NCBI GenBank assembly: GCA_039819545.1
Contig: JBCBRS010000013.1
Location: forward strand, 34,161 to 98,160
Length of the DNA: 64,000 nt
Reading direction: 5' to 3'
Origin: CALLPQ01 sp039819545
GTDB taxonomy: Bacteria; Pseudomonadota; Alphaproteobacteria; Caulobacterales; Parvularculaceae
The stretch's first letter is position 1; each line of letters starts with the position of its first letter. The position numbers and the translations under genes were made by a program. Below the pieces are notes generated by a model. It ran no database searches, was not told the DNA's origin, and saw nothing but the letters and a program-made list of their open reading frames with translations. Shown in pieces: positions 33,955 through 42,948 of this stretch.

Positions 33955-34571
33955 TTCAGCCTCTCTTCCAGACCGGCAAGCGCAGCTTTGGTCAGGATCA
34001 GTTTGTCCCGGCGCAGAATGTCATACACATTGGCACCCATTACCGGCAGGACGTCCACATGCGGAATATTGCGAGCCTGCAACGAAAACGTCTCGCTTAC
34101 CTCCGCATCAACGATCAGCGCATTGGCAACACCCATGGTGGCGAACGCCTTCGACAGCGCCGATGTCTTTCCGCCGCCCACAGCCGTGTCGTCGACGATC
34201 ATGAGGTCACCCGCATGCTGTTTTGCAGACAGCGCATGGCGCAGCGCCAGGCGACGAACCTTTTTTGGCAAATCGATGGCATGGCTGCGCGGACGCGGAC
34301 CATGGGCCTTGCCGCCGCCCACAAAGATTGGCGCCCGGCGATCACCGTGACGCGCACCGCCGCCACCTTTCTGGCGACCAAATTTCTTGCCTGTGCGGCT
34401 AACTTCGTTCCGCTCTTGTGCTTTGTGTGTCCCCTGCTGGCGTTTTGCCTGTTGGTACACCACACAGCGGTGCAGAATATCACTGCGCGGCTCAAGACCA
34501 AAAATAGTCTCGTCCAGGTCCACAGACCCGGTCGACTTGCCGCTTTCCATGGAGAGAATATCGGCCTTCAT
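33951..34571 (-). CDS. rplD: 50S ribosomal protein L4
   Basis: A 206-residue L4. Its extended loop (GRQKGGGGARHGDRRAPIFVGGGKAHGPRPRS) lines the exit tunnel. The C-terminal globular part has LPVMGANVYDILRRDKLILTKAAL. It overlaps rplC and rplW by 4 bp each, so the three are translationally coupled. In E. coli L4 autoregulates the S10 operon; not examined here. Confidence 0.97.
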   Translation of the reverse strand: MKADILSMESGKSTGSVDLDETIFGLEPRSDILHRCVVYQQAKRQQGTHKAQERNEVSRTGKKFGRQKGGGGARHGDRRAPIFVGGGKAHGPRPRSHAIDLPKKVRRLALRHALSAKQHAGDLMIVDDTAVGGGKTSALSKAFATMGVANALIVDAEVSETFSLQARNIPHVDVLPVMGANVYDILRRDKLILTKAALAGLEERLK

Positions 34572-35614
34572 GAGGCGTCTCCCTGTGCGTTATCGCTTTC
34601 GCGTTCTTTCAAGATTTTGGTAACCAGGTCTTGATCAACCTTGGCACGGGGCGGTTGACCGGCAATCATTTCTTTTGCCTGGGCGACCCACTCTTCCTTT
34701 TCGGCCTGCTCGGTCACGCCAAGCTTGTCAAAAAGTGCGGCGCGATCCTCATCAGACAGCGCCACGAGACCTGTGAGCGTGTCGAGACCTTCGGCCTTCA
34801 GCTGTTCTTCCGTCTTCGGACCAATGCCGTCGATCAGGACGATCATATCCACAAAATCAGCACGTGCTGCCGGCGCGCCCTCGGCAACCATTTCAGCGTC
34901 GGCGCTGCCGGGCTCGGGCGTGTCCATGACCTGCGTCTTGCGTTCCAGCAAAGCGGCCGGAAGCGGCACGTCAGCCGGCATCGGGCGCTTTACCGCATCA
35001 CGGATCATGACCCAGCCCCCTTTGGACCCGGGTACGGCACCCTTTACCAGAATAAGACCGCGATCTTCATCCGTCCGCACCACGTCCAGATTTTGAGTGG
35101 TCCGACGACGCGCACCCATATGGCCGGCCATCTTCTTGCCTTTGAAAACCTTACCTGGATCCTGACACTGACCCGTTGATCCGTGCGAACGGTGAGAGAT
35201 TGAAACACCGTGCGTCGCACGCAAACCGCCAAAATTGTGACGCTTCATGCCGCCCGCGAAACCTTTACCGATGGAAACACCGGTCACATCAACCTTTTGC
35301 CCATCAATAAAGTGCTTGGCGGAAAGCTCTGCGCCAACCTCAACGAGATTGTCAGCGGACACCCGAAACTCCACCAGCTTTGCCTTCGGCTCCACGTTGG
35401 CTGCCGCGAACTGACCGCGCATTGCCTTTGTGGTGCGCTTTACTTTGCGCACGCCAGCGCCAAGCTGAACAGCGCTATACCCGTTCTTTTCCTCGGTACG
35501 CTGACCAGTTACCTGGCAATTCTCAAGCTGAAGAACGGTTACCGGCACGTGGGTTCCGCTTTCGAGGTACACCCGCGTCATGCCGACTTTCTTCGCTAAT
35601 AGTCCCGTTCGCAT
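34568..35614 (-). CDS. rplC: 50S ribosomal protein L3 with extra C-terminal domain shared with L15
   Basis: 348 residues, against ~205-240 for most bacterial L3. Start is the ATG at 35614 after AAGGA; a TTG two codons upstream is less likely. The L3 core (MRTGLLAKKVGMTRVY; KGFAGGMKRHNFGG..THGVSISHRSHGSTG; KGKKMAGHMG) ends near residue 225. A variable linker follows, and from ~262 the extension VDMIVLIDGIGPKTEEQLKAEG, LFDKLGV, KEEWVAQAKEMIAG, PRAKVDQDLVTKI, matching the tail of L15 at ~56 of 86 positions by hand count. It overlaps rplD by 4 bp. Confidence 0.95.
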   Translation of the reverse strand: MRTGLLAKKVGMTRVYLESGTHVPVTVLQLENCQVTGQRTEEKNGYSAVQLGAGVRKVKRTTKAMRGQFAAANVEPKAKLVEFRVSADNLVEVGAELSAKHFIDGQKVDVTGVSIGKGFAGGMKRHNFGGLRATHGVSISHRSHGSTGQCQDPGKVFKGKKMAGHMGARRRTTQNLDVVRTDEDRGLILVKGAVPGSKGGWVMIRDAVKRPMPADVPLPAALLERKTQVMDTPEPGSADAEMVAEGAPAARADFVDMIVLIDGIGPKTEEQLKAEGLDTLTGLVALSDEDRAALFDKLGVTEQAEKEEWVAQAKEMIAGQPPRAKVDQDLVTKILKERESDNAQGDAS

Positions 35615-35649
35615 GATCAAAATTCCTTATCGGTCAACCAGACCAGCCC

Positions 35650-35961
35650 TTAGGCACCCAGTCTGATTTCCACATCCACACCAGCGGACAGATCGAGTTT
35701 CATCAGCGCGTCAACCGTCTGCGGCGTCGGCTCGACAATATCGAGCACCCGTTTGTGCGTGCGCATTTCAAATTGCTCACGACTTTTCTTATTCACGTGC
35801 GGCGAACGCAACACGGTGTAGCGTTCAATCCGCGTTGGCAGAGGGATCGGCCCCCGAATTTGCGCGCCTGTCCGCTTTGCCGTAGCGACGATTTCCTTTG
35901 TGGAAGCGTCGAGAACACGATGGTCAAACGCCTTCAAACGTATGCGAATATTCTGTTGCAT
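35650..35961 (-). CDS. rpsJ: 30S ribosomal protein S10
   Basis: A 103-residue S10 (IRIRLKAFDHRVLDASTKEIVATAKRTGAQIRGPIPLPTRIERYTVLRSPHVNKKSREQFEMRTHKR). It is also the NusE partner in antitermination with NusB. It is the first gene of the S10 operon, 101 bp downstream of tuf. Confidence 0.97.
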   Translation of the reverse strand: MQQNIRIRLKAFDHRVLDASTKEIVATAKRTGAQIRGPIPLPTRIERYTVLRSPHVNKKSREQFEMRTHKRVLDIVEPTPQTVDALMKLDLSAGVDVEIRLGA

Positions 35962-36061
35962 TCTCGAAACTGCTTTTCATTGGGCGCCCCGATGGGCACA
36001 CGGTCTTCACTAAAAAAGAGACGGGCGCTCGTTTGCACGCGCGCCCGCTCAGTCAAAATCG

Positions 36062-37237
36062 TTACTCGACAATCTTCGCAACGATACCGGCACCCACGGT
36101 GCGGCCACCTTCACGAATAGCAAAGCGAAGCTTCTCTTCCATCGCGATGGGCACGATAAGTTCCACATTCACTTCTACATTGTCACCCGGCATGACCATT
36201 TCCGTCCCCTCTTTCAGGGTCACAACACCGGTCACGTCGGTGGTCCGGAAGTAGAACTGAGGACGATAGTTGTTGAAGAATGGCGTGTGACGACCACCCT
36301 CCTCTTTCGTCAGGATATAGGCCTCAGCCAAAAACTTCGTGTGCGGCGTTACAGACCCTGGCTTACACAGGACCTGACCACGCTCAACCGCTGTCCGCTC
36401 AATACCGCGCAGAAGAACACCGACATTGTCACCGGCCTCACCGCGATCAAGCAGCTTACGGAACATCTCAACACCTGTGCAGGTGGTTTTCTGCGTGTCT
36501 TTGATGCCGATGATTTCAAGCTCGTCACCAACATTAACCACACCGCGCTCAACACGGCCAGTCACAACGGTACCACGACCGGAAATTGAAAAGACGTCTT
36601 CAATCGGCAGCAGGAAGGGCTGGTCAACTGGACGCTCAGGCGTCGGGATGTACGCGTCAACCTGTTCCATCAGGGCCTTGATCGCTTCTTCACCGATTTC
36701 AGGTGTTTTGCCTTCCATCGCGGCGAGCGCCGACCCTTTGATGATCGGAATATCGTCACCTGGAAAATCGTAGGAGGACAAGAGCTCGCGAATTTCCATT
36801 TCGACAAGTTCGATCAACTCTTCGTCGTCAACCTGGTCAACCTTGTTCATGAAAACGACGATCGCCGGAACACCAACCTGACGGGCGAGCAGAATGTGCT
36901 CGCGCGTTTGCGGCATGGGCCCATCGGCGGCATTCACCACGAGGATCGCCCCATCCATCTGCGCAGCGCCGGTAATCATGTTTTTCACATAATCAGCGTG
37001 ACCTGGGCAGTCCACGTGGGCGTAGTGCCGGGCTTCAGTTTCATATTCAACGTGCGCTGTGGAAATTGTGATACCACGCGCTTTTTCTTCCGGCGCGCCA
37101 TCAATTTCATCATACGCCTTGAAGTCACCAAAATACTTGGTGATCGCCGCCGTCAGCGTCGTTTTACCATGATCAACATGCCCGATGGTACCAATATTGG
37201 CGTGGGGCTTATTACGTTCAAACTTTTCTTTAGCCAT
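36062..37237 (-). CDS. tuf: Elongation factor Tu
   Basis: A 391-residue EF-Tu GTPase that delivers aminoacyl-tRNA to the ribosome. GHVDHGKTTLTAAIT (P-loop), RGITISTAHVEYE (switch I), DCPGHADYVKNMI (G3), NKVD (G4) and SAL (G5) are all visible, followed by two beta-barrel domains ending in GIVAKIVE. It is the only tuf copy in the window. Confidence 0.98.
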   Translation of the reverse strand: MAKEKFERNKPHANIGTIGHVDHGKTTLTAAITKYFGDFKAYDEIDGAPEEKARGITISTAHVEYETEARHYAHVDCPGHADYVKNMITGAAQMDGAILVVNAADGPMPQTREHILLARQVGVPAIVVFMNKVDQVDDEELIELVEMEIRELLSSYDFPGDDIPIIKGSALAAMEGKTPEIGEEAIKALMEQVDAYIPTPERPVDQPFLLPIEDVFSISGRGTVVTGRVERGVVNVGDELEIIGIKDTQKTTCTGVEMFRKLLDRGEAGDNVGVLLRGIERTAVERGQVLCKPGSVTPHTKFLAEAYILTKEEGGRHTPFFNNYRPQFYFRTTDVTGVVTLKEGTEMVMPGDNVEVNVELIVPIAMEEKLRFAIREGGRTVGAGIVAKIVE

Positions 37238-37298
37238 CTTACTTTCTCCGTATTCTGACGACTGACAAACAGGTTAGGGGGTAGCGAGCCGGTCGGAC

Positions 37299-39377
37299 TT
37301 AGCCGGCCATCCGCGCTTTGACTTCTTCTTCAACCGCCTTGGGGACCAACGCGTAATGATCAAAAAGCATCGTATAGTTGGCCCGGCCCTGGGTGGCAGA
37401 GCGCAGATTGTTCACATAGCCAAACATATTGGCCAGCGGCACCATGGCGTGGATCACGTTGGCGTTGCCGCGCATTTCCTGATCCTGAATCTGACCCCGG
37501 CGGGAGTTCAGATCACCAATCACTGTGCCGGTGTAGTCCTCCGGCGTGACAACCTCAACCTTCATAACCGGCTCAAGCAGCGAAAGACCAAGCTCACCCT
37601 TGTTTTCACGAAGAGCACCGCGCGCCGCGATTTCAAACGCCAGCACCGAGGAGTCCACATCGTGGAAAGCACCATCATAAAGCTCGATCTTGAAATCAAG
37701 GATCGGGAAGCCAAGCAGCAAACCGGCATTCCGAATTGAGTCGATGCCTTTTTCCACGCCGGGGATATATTCGCGAGGAATAGACCCACCAACAATTTTA
37801 CTTTCAAACTCGTACCCTTCACCCGGCTCCTGCGGAATGACACGGAACTTCACGCGTGCAAACTGACCCGACCCACCGGACTGTTTTTTATGGGTGTAGT
37901 CGATGTCGGCAGCTTTGGTAATTTTCTCGCGATAGGCGACCTGCGGCGCACCAATATTCGCCTCAACCTTGAACTCACGCTTCATACGATCAACAAGGAT
38001 ATCTAGGTGAAGCTCACCCATTCCCTTAATGATCGTCTGCCCTGACTCTTCGTCGGAGGAAACGCGGAAAGAAGGATCCTCAGCAGCGAGACGCTGGAGG
38101 GCAACACCCATCTTTTCCTGGTCGGCCTTGGTCTTTGGCTCAACCGCGAGCTCGATAACCGGATCAGGGAATTCCATCCGCTCAAGGATCACAGGCTTGG
38201 TCGGATCGCAAAGCGTATCACCGGTCGTCGTATCTTTGAGACCAGCAATTGCAACAATGTCACCGGCGCGCGCCTCTTTAATGTCCTCGCGATCATCGGA
38301 GTGCATCATATACATTCTGCCGACGCGCTCTTTCTTGCCCTTCACCGTGTTCAGGACCGAAGAGCCCTGCTCCATGATACCGGAATAAAGCCGGCAGAAG
38401 GTCAGTGAGCCCACAAATGGATCGTTCATGATTTTGAAGGCGAGCATGGACAACGGCTCATCATCGGACGATGGGCGCGTCAGCTCTTCTTCACTGTCAG
38501 GATGAATACCCTTGATCGACGGCACCTCAACCGGGCTTGGCAGAAAGTCCACAACCGCGTCCAACATCGGCTGAACACCCTTGTTCTTGAACGCCGAGCC
38601 ACACAAAACCGGGTGGAATTCAACCTCGCACGTGCCCTTCCGGATCAGCCTCTTGAGCGTCTGCGTATCGGGCTCGTTGCCTTCAAGATAGGCCTCCATG
38701 GCCTCCTCGTCGAGCTCGACCACCGCCTCAATCATTTTCTCGCGATACTCGGCCGCCTTGTCGGCCAGATCAGCCGGAATCTCTTCCTCGCGGAAGGACG
38801 CACCAAGGTCTTCACCGTCCCAGATCACCGCCTTCATTTTTAGAAGATCGATAATCCCGGCAAACTCGTTTTCTGCACCGATTGGCAGCTGCAGGATCAC
38901 GGTCTTGCACGCCAGACGGTCATGGATCGTGTCTACAGAATTATAAAAGTCCGCACCCAGCTTATCCATCTTGTTGATAAAGAACATGCGCGGGACATTG
39001 TATTTATCACCCTGGCGCCAGACCGTTTCGGTTTGCGGCTCCACACCAGCATTGGCGTCAAGCAGCGCAACCGCCCCGTCAAGCACACGCAATGACCGCT
39101 CCACCTCAATGGTGAAATCCACGTGGCCAGGCGTATCGATGATGTTTAGCCGGTGATCGTTCCAAAAACAGGTTGTAGCAGCGGACGTAATTGTAATGCC
39201 GCGCTCTTGCTCCTGCTCCATCCAGTCCATGGTGGCTGCGCCGTCATGGACTTCGCCGATTTTGTGGCTTTTGCCCGTATAATACAGCACCCGCTCAGTT
39301 GTGGTCGTCTTGCCCGCATCGATGTGGGCCATGATACCAAAATTGCGGTAATCTTCGATCTTGTGAGTGCGCGCCAT
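37299..39377 (-). CDS. fusA: Elongation factor G
   Basis: A 692-residue translocase GTPase. G-domain motifs: AHIDAGKTTTTER (P-loop), RGITITSAAT (switch I), DTPGHVDFT (G3), NKMDKLGADFY (G4). Domains II-V follow, with RREYIPGVEKG-like REYIPGVEKGIDSIRNAGLLLGFP in domain IV and a C-terminus LVPKAVEEEVKARMAG. It lies 40 bp downstream of rpsG and 62 bp upstream of tuf. Confidence 0.98.
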   Translation of the reverse strand: MARTHKIEDYRNFGIMAHIDAGKTTTTERVLYYTGKSHKIGEVHDGAATMDWMEQEQERGITITSAATTCFWNDHRLNIIDTPGHVDFTIEVERSLRVLDGAVALLDANAGVEPQTETVWRQGDKYNVPRMFFINKMDKLGADFYNSVDTIHDRLACKTVILQLPIGAENEFAGIIDLLKMKAVIWDGEDLGASFREEEIPADLADKAAEYREKMIEAVVELDEEAMEAYLEGNEPDTQTLKRLIRKGTCEVEFHPVLCGSAFKNKGVQPMLDAVVDFLPSPVEVPSIKGIHPDSEEELTRPSSDDEPLSMLAFKIMNDPFVGSLTFCRLYSGIMEQGSSVLNTVKGKKERVGRMYMMHSDDREDIKEARAGDIVAIAGLKDTTTGDTLCDPTKPVILERMEFPDPVIELAVEPKTKADQEKMGVALQRLAAEDPSFRVSSDEESGQTIIKGMGELHLDILVDRMKREFKVEANIGAPQVAYREKITKAADIDYTHKKQSGGSGQFARVKFRVIPQEPGEGYEFESKIVGGSIPREYIPGVEKGIDSIRNAGLLLGFPILDFKIELYDGAFHDVDSSVLAFEIAARGALRENKGELGLSLLEPVMKVEVVTPEDYTGTVIGDLNSRRGQIQDQEMRGNANVIHAMVPLANMFGYVNNLRSATQGRANYTMLFDHYALVPKAVEEEVKARMAG

Positions 39378-39416
39378 GATGACGTCCCTTACTTGAAGTT
39401 CCTGTGGTAACGCCCG

Positions 39417-39887
39417 TTACCAGCGATAATGTGAGAACGCACGGTTGGCTTCGGCCATTTTATGCGTGTCTTCGCGTTTCTTGACGGCCGCGCCCCGGTT
39501 TTGGGCTGCGTCCATAATTTCATTCGACAGCCGATCAACCATCGTCGTCTCGTTGCGTCCGCGCGCGGCATTGATGATCCAGCGCATGGCAAGGGCCACC
39601 TTTCGGTCGGGGCGGACCTCCACTGGAACCTGATAGGTGGCACCACCAACCCGGCGCGAGCGCACCTCGATTGCAGGCGTCACATTTTCCAGCGCCTCGC
39701 GGAACAACTCCAGCGGCGGGCGCTTCACGCGGCCTTCAACGCGGTCAAACGCGCCATAGACGATTTTCTCGGCGGCGGATTTTTTTCCATCCAACATGAG
39801 ATAATTCATGAACTTCGAAACCTGCTTGTCGCCGAACTTTGGGTCCGGATGAACAGCTCGTTTCTCAGCGCGGTGACGACGTGACAT
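39417..39887 (-). CDS. rpsG: 30S ribosomal protein S7
   Basis: A 156-residue S7 (MSRRHRAEKRAVHPDPKFGDKQVSKFMNYLMLDGKKSAAEKIVYGAFDRVE ... EVRSRRVGGATYQVPVEVRPDRK). It nucleates assembly of the 30S head. It sits between rpsL (56 bp gap) and fusA. Confidence 0.97.
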   Translation of the reverse strand: MSRRHRAEKRAVHPDPKFGDKQVSKFMNYLMLDGKKSAAEKIVYGAFDRVEGRVKRPPLELFREALENVTPAIEVRSRRVGGATYQVPVEVRPDRKVALAMRWIINAARGRNETTMVDRLSNEIMDAAQNRGAAVKKREDTHKMAEANRAFSHYRW

Positions 39888-39942
39888 AGTCTTTTTCCTA
39901 CATGGGCCGCCCCCGTCGGTGCGGCACGCTCATGATCCCGTT

Positions 39943-40314
39943 TTATTTAGGCCGCTTGGCACCGTACTTCGAACGACGCTGTTTCCGGTCTTTGACGCCT
40001 TGCGTATCAAGGACACCGCGCAGCACATGATACCGAACACCGGGAAGGTCTTTCACCCGTCCGCCGCGGATTAGCACAACCGAGTGCTCCTGAAGGTTGT
40101 GGCCCTCACCCGGGATGTAACCGATCACCTCAAACCCGTTGGTCAGACGGATCTTTGCAACTTTCCGCAGAGCCGAATTCGGCTTCTTTGGCGTCGTTGT
40201 GTAAACGCGCGTGCACACGCCGCGCCTTTGCGGGTTCCCTTCTAGCGCCGGCACCTTGTTGATCTTCCGCTTCGGTTTGCGCGGCTTACGGATCAATTGT
40301 TGAATCGTTGGCAT
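39943..40314 (-). CDS. rpsL: 30S ribosomal protein S12
   Basis: A 123-residue S12 (MPTIQQLIRKPRKPKRKINKVPALEGNPQRRGVC ... TTTPKKPNSALRKVAKIRLTNGFEVIGYIPGEGHNLQEHSVVLIRGGRVKDLPGVRYHVLRG). It forms part of the decoding centre; the PKKPNSA and PGVRYH loops, where streptomycin-resistance changes occur in other species, are unaltered here. AAGGATTAAAAGACG precedes the ATG. It is the first gene of the str operon. Confidence 0.98.
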   Translation of the reverse strand: MPTIQQLIRKPRKPKRKINKVPALEGNPQRRGVCTRVYTTTPKKPNSALRKVAKIRLTNGFEVIGYIPGEGHNLQEHSVVLIRGGRVKDLPGVRYHVLRGVLDTQGVKDRKQRRSKYGAKRPK

Positions 40315-40795
40315 CGTCTTTTAATCCTTTTGGGAGACCCTTGGCCTCTCCGCCTTCTATGTGCGCGCCGGCAGGGCTTGCACGTCGCCAAAATCGACCT
40401 CAAAAACTGCAGGCCCAATGGCTGTCTGTCGTCTCAGAAAGATAAACGGACAAAATAAGCGGTATCCCCAAACCGGAATGCCGCTCAAACTATGGTATTC
40501 TCAAAACTGTTTGCTTGGCTTGGTCGCGTCTCACATGGCGTGACAGCCGACCTCCAGCGCTGGCGGAACCTAGTGGAGCCCATTTTCCCGGTCAAGGGAG
40601 AATTGCCGGTTTTTTACGCTTTTTTATCAGCGAACAAACGCTGCCATGACGCGCTGCTCTGGCCTTTGCGCGAGCACCCTGATACTCGGCTTTATCCGAC
40701 GCTGAGGAAAGCATTTTTTACCAGTGCGTAAGGACACACAATCGTCATCGACAGGTGGCGAGAATTGCATCTGACGAAGGGGTAATAAGACACCA
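40315..40795. other. Divergent intergenic region between rpsL and the sulfotransferase
   Basis: A 481-bp gap that must contain the str-operon promoter (minus strand) and probably one for the sulfotransferase (plus strand). I found no convincing -35/-10 pair or hairpin. An open frame at 40492-40731 (79 codons) lacks a ribosome-binding site and I do not accept it as a gene. Confidence 0.5.
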
Positions 40796-41641
40796 ATGAC
40801 GAAATTTCACTTCATCTCCGGCATGCCGCGGTCAGGCTCCACCCTGCTGGCGGCGATCCTACGCCAAAATCCCAGATTTCATGCCGGCATGTCGAGCCCC
40901 GTCGCCTCGCTGTTCGAAGGCATCCTCTCGCAAGTGGCCGCAGGGTCAGAGCTTTCCAGCATGGTCAACGATGACCAGCGCGCGGCAATCCTAAAAGGGC
41001 TTTTCGAAAGCTATTATAAAGACCGCGATAATGCCGTCATCTTTGATACCAACCGTGCCTGGACCGCTAATCTGCCCGCGCTCATGCGGCTCTTCCCAGA
41101 GTCCAAGCTGATCTGCACCGTGCGCGATGTAAATTGGGTGATGGACAGTATGGAGCGGCAATATCGGTCCAACGCCTTTGAACATACGCGGCTTTTCAAC
41201 AATCCCGGGGAACGCGCCACGGTTTACACCCGGGTTGAGGCCCTCGCCGGATCGAATCGCCTCGTTGGCTTTGCGTGGCAGGCCCTGCGAGAGGCATGCT
41301 GGAGTGACCATGCCGAACGGCTGGTCATGGTGGATTACGATATCTTAACGGCCCGGCCGGCCGACGTAATCAATCTTCTCTATGAATTTATTGGCGAAGA
41401 AAAATATGATCATGATTTTGAAAATGTGATTTATGACGCGCCGGAGTTTGATACCCAGCTTGGCCTGAAAGACCTGCATACGGTCAAACCCAAAGTCGAA
41501 CCGCAAAAACGCCGAACCGTCCTGCCCCCGGACCTGTTCGAGAAATTCGCGGGCATGGCCTTTTGGCGCGACCTGAAGGACAGCAAGGCCTTCCGGATCA
41601 CCTCCCAACCTGCTGCCCCCCAGGACAAGGCCGTGAATTAG
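40796..41641 (+). CDS. Sulfotransferase family protein
   Basis: 281 residues. The 5'-phosphosulfate-binding loop of PAPS-dependent sulfotransferases is at the N-terminus (FHFISGMPRSGSTLLAAIL, residues 4-22), and the 3'-phosphate-binding region is visible at KLICTVRDVNWVMDSMERQY (about residues 103-122). Such enzymes transfer sulfate from PAPS to a sugar, lipid or protein; the acceptor cannot be told. It is a single plus-strand gene between the rpsL and nusG blocks of the minus-strand ribosomal region, with a conserved AAGGGGTAAT before the ATG. Confidence 0.88.
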   Translation: MTKFHFISGMPRSGSTLLAAILRQNPRFHAGMSSPVASLFEGILSQVAAGSELSSMVNDDQRAAILKGLFESYYKDRDNAVIFDTNRAWTANLPALMRLFPESKLICTVRDVNWVMDSMERQYRSNAFEHTRLFNNPGERATVYTRVEALAGSNRLVGFAWQALREACWSDHAERLVMVDYDILTARPADVINLLYEFIGEEKYDHDFENVIYDAPEFDTQLGLKDLHTVKPKVEPQKRRTVLPPDLFEKFAGMAFWRDLKDSKAFRITSQPAAPQDKAVN

Positions 41642-41793
41642 ACTTCGAGATTGCGGTGTTCCCATCCGCTGCAAAAATCAAAAGTCTCGACCCTGCGAGA
41701 TACCGCAAGCCGCCCCCTAGAATCTGGATTTTTACCGAAATTGATCACGGTGCGGATTTTGCGCAGCAAGCTGGTGTTTCAAACCACCAGCCC

Positions 41794-42327
41794 TCAGGTT
41801 TCTTTCTCAACCTGAGAATATTCAAGCTCCACCGGCGTGGCCCGCCCAAAGATTGACACGGCAACTTTCAGACGGCCGGTTTCTTCGTCAATGCCTTCCA
41901 CAAGACCAGAGAACGACGCGAACGGGCCGTCGATAACCTTGACGCTTTCGCCGATATCGAAATCGATAGTCGGGCGCGGGTTTTCCACCCCTTCCTCAAT
42001 CACACCGCGGATACGGTCCACTTCTTTTTGAGGCACCGGCATAGGCTTGGTACCGCTGCCCAAAAAGCCGGTGACCTTGGGGGTGCCTTTGATCAAGTGA
42101 AAGGCCTCATCAGTCATCTGCATTTTCACCAATACATAACCCGGGAAAAAGCGCCGCTCGGTATTTACCTTCCGCCCACGGCGGACCTCCACAACGTCTT
42201 CAGTTGGTACAAAGACTTCCTCGATATGGTCCTCAAGACCTTTATCTTCTGCGCCTTGCAGAATTGCCTCAGCGACCTTCTTTTCGAAGTTCGAATAAGC
42301 GTGAACGATGTACCATTGGTGAGCCAT
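41794..42327 (-). CDS. nusG: Transcription termination/antitermination protein NusG
   Basis: A 177-residue NusG. The NGN domain starts MAHQWYIVHAYSNFEKKVAEAI and contains FPGYVLVKMQM; the KOW domain is near the end (GESVKVIDGPFASFSGLVEGIDEETGRLKV). It links RNA polymerase to Rho and to the ribosome. It follows secE by 59 bp. Normally rplK-rplA come next; here the next gene downstream is a convergent sulfotransferase. Confidence 0.97.
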   Translation of the reverse strand: MAHQWYIVHAYSNFEKKVAEAILQGAEDKGLEDHIEEVFVPTEDVVEVRRGRKVNTERRFFPGYVLVKMQMTDEAFHLIKGTPKVTGFLGSGTKPMPVPQKEVDRIRGVIEEGVENPRPTIDFDIGESVKVIDGPFASFSGLVEGIDEETGRLKVAVSIFGRATPVELEYSQVEKET

Positions 42328-42386
42328 GGGATTGGTCCCTGAATAGAGTGTTGCGGCAGGCTGTTTTAAATGACAACGCCGGTGGG

Positions 42387-42779
42387 TTAGTTACCGCCTG
42401 TGCAGTTGATCGGCAGAAGATTGCAGATGCCAAAACGCAGCGACTGATCAACCACAAAGAAGAAAACGACCATCACCAGCACCATAATCAGGACCATGAT
42501 GGTTGAGATCAGGGTTTCGTTACGCGAGGTCCAGGTGATCTTCGATCCCTCGGCACGCACCTGCTGAATGAAGTCAAACGGGTTTGTGCCCTGTTGTTTG
42601 CGGCCTGTTTCTTCGGCGCGACCTTCAATGACCGGCGCTGCGGCGTCACTGCGCGTATCGCTCCGGCCGGCGCCGGCGTCACCGCCGCCAGCGGCTTTCC
42701 CACCGGCGGTTTCTGAGGGCTTGGCGCTGGCTTTTTTGCCCTTTGCATTCTTACGGGCTTTGGGCTGATTTTTCTTCAT
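42387..42779 (-). CDS. secE: Preprotein translocase subunit SecE with long N-terminal tail
   Basis: 130 residues from the ATG at 42779 (a TTG further upstream would add 21). The C-terminal ~65 residues are SecE: an amphipathic helix NPFDFIQQVRAEGSKITWTSRNET and one membrane helix ISTIMVLIMVLVMVVFFFVVDQ. The first ~65 are a Lys/Ala/Gly-rich low-complexity tail unusual for this short-type SecE. It clamps SecY in the inner membrane. It is followed by nusG as in most bacteria. Confidence 0.92.
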   Translation of the reverse strand: MKKNQPKARKNAKGKKASAKPSETAGGKAAGGGDAGAGRSDTRSDAAAPVIEGRAEETGRKQQGTNPFDFIQQVRAEGSKITWTSRNETLISTIMVLIMVLVMVVFFFVVDQSLRFGICNLLPINCTGGN

Positions 42780-42948
42780 GACCGCTTGCTTCGTTGGTGC
42801 GCGATGCACGGACTTCAAGGTAAGAACCGGGCGGCCCTTCAAGGGTGAAGGAGTGAAGAGGCCGACAAATTCCGTGGGGATAGACGTTAAGTAGCCGCTT
42901 TCTGCTCGCCGTCAAGGCCCGCTCTGGTCTGCGGTACTCTTTTCATGA

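Noticed and set aside
40492..40731. 79-codon open frame between rpsL and the sulfotransferase
   Set aside because: No ribosome-binding site, no recognised family; probably chance.
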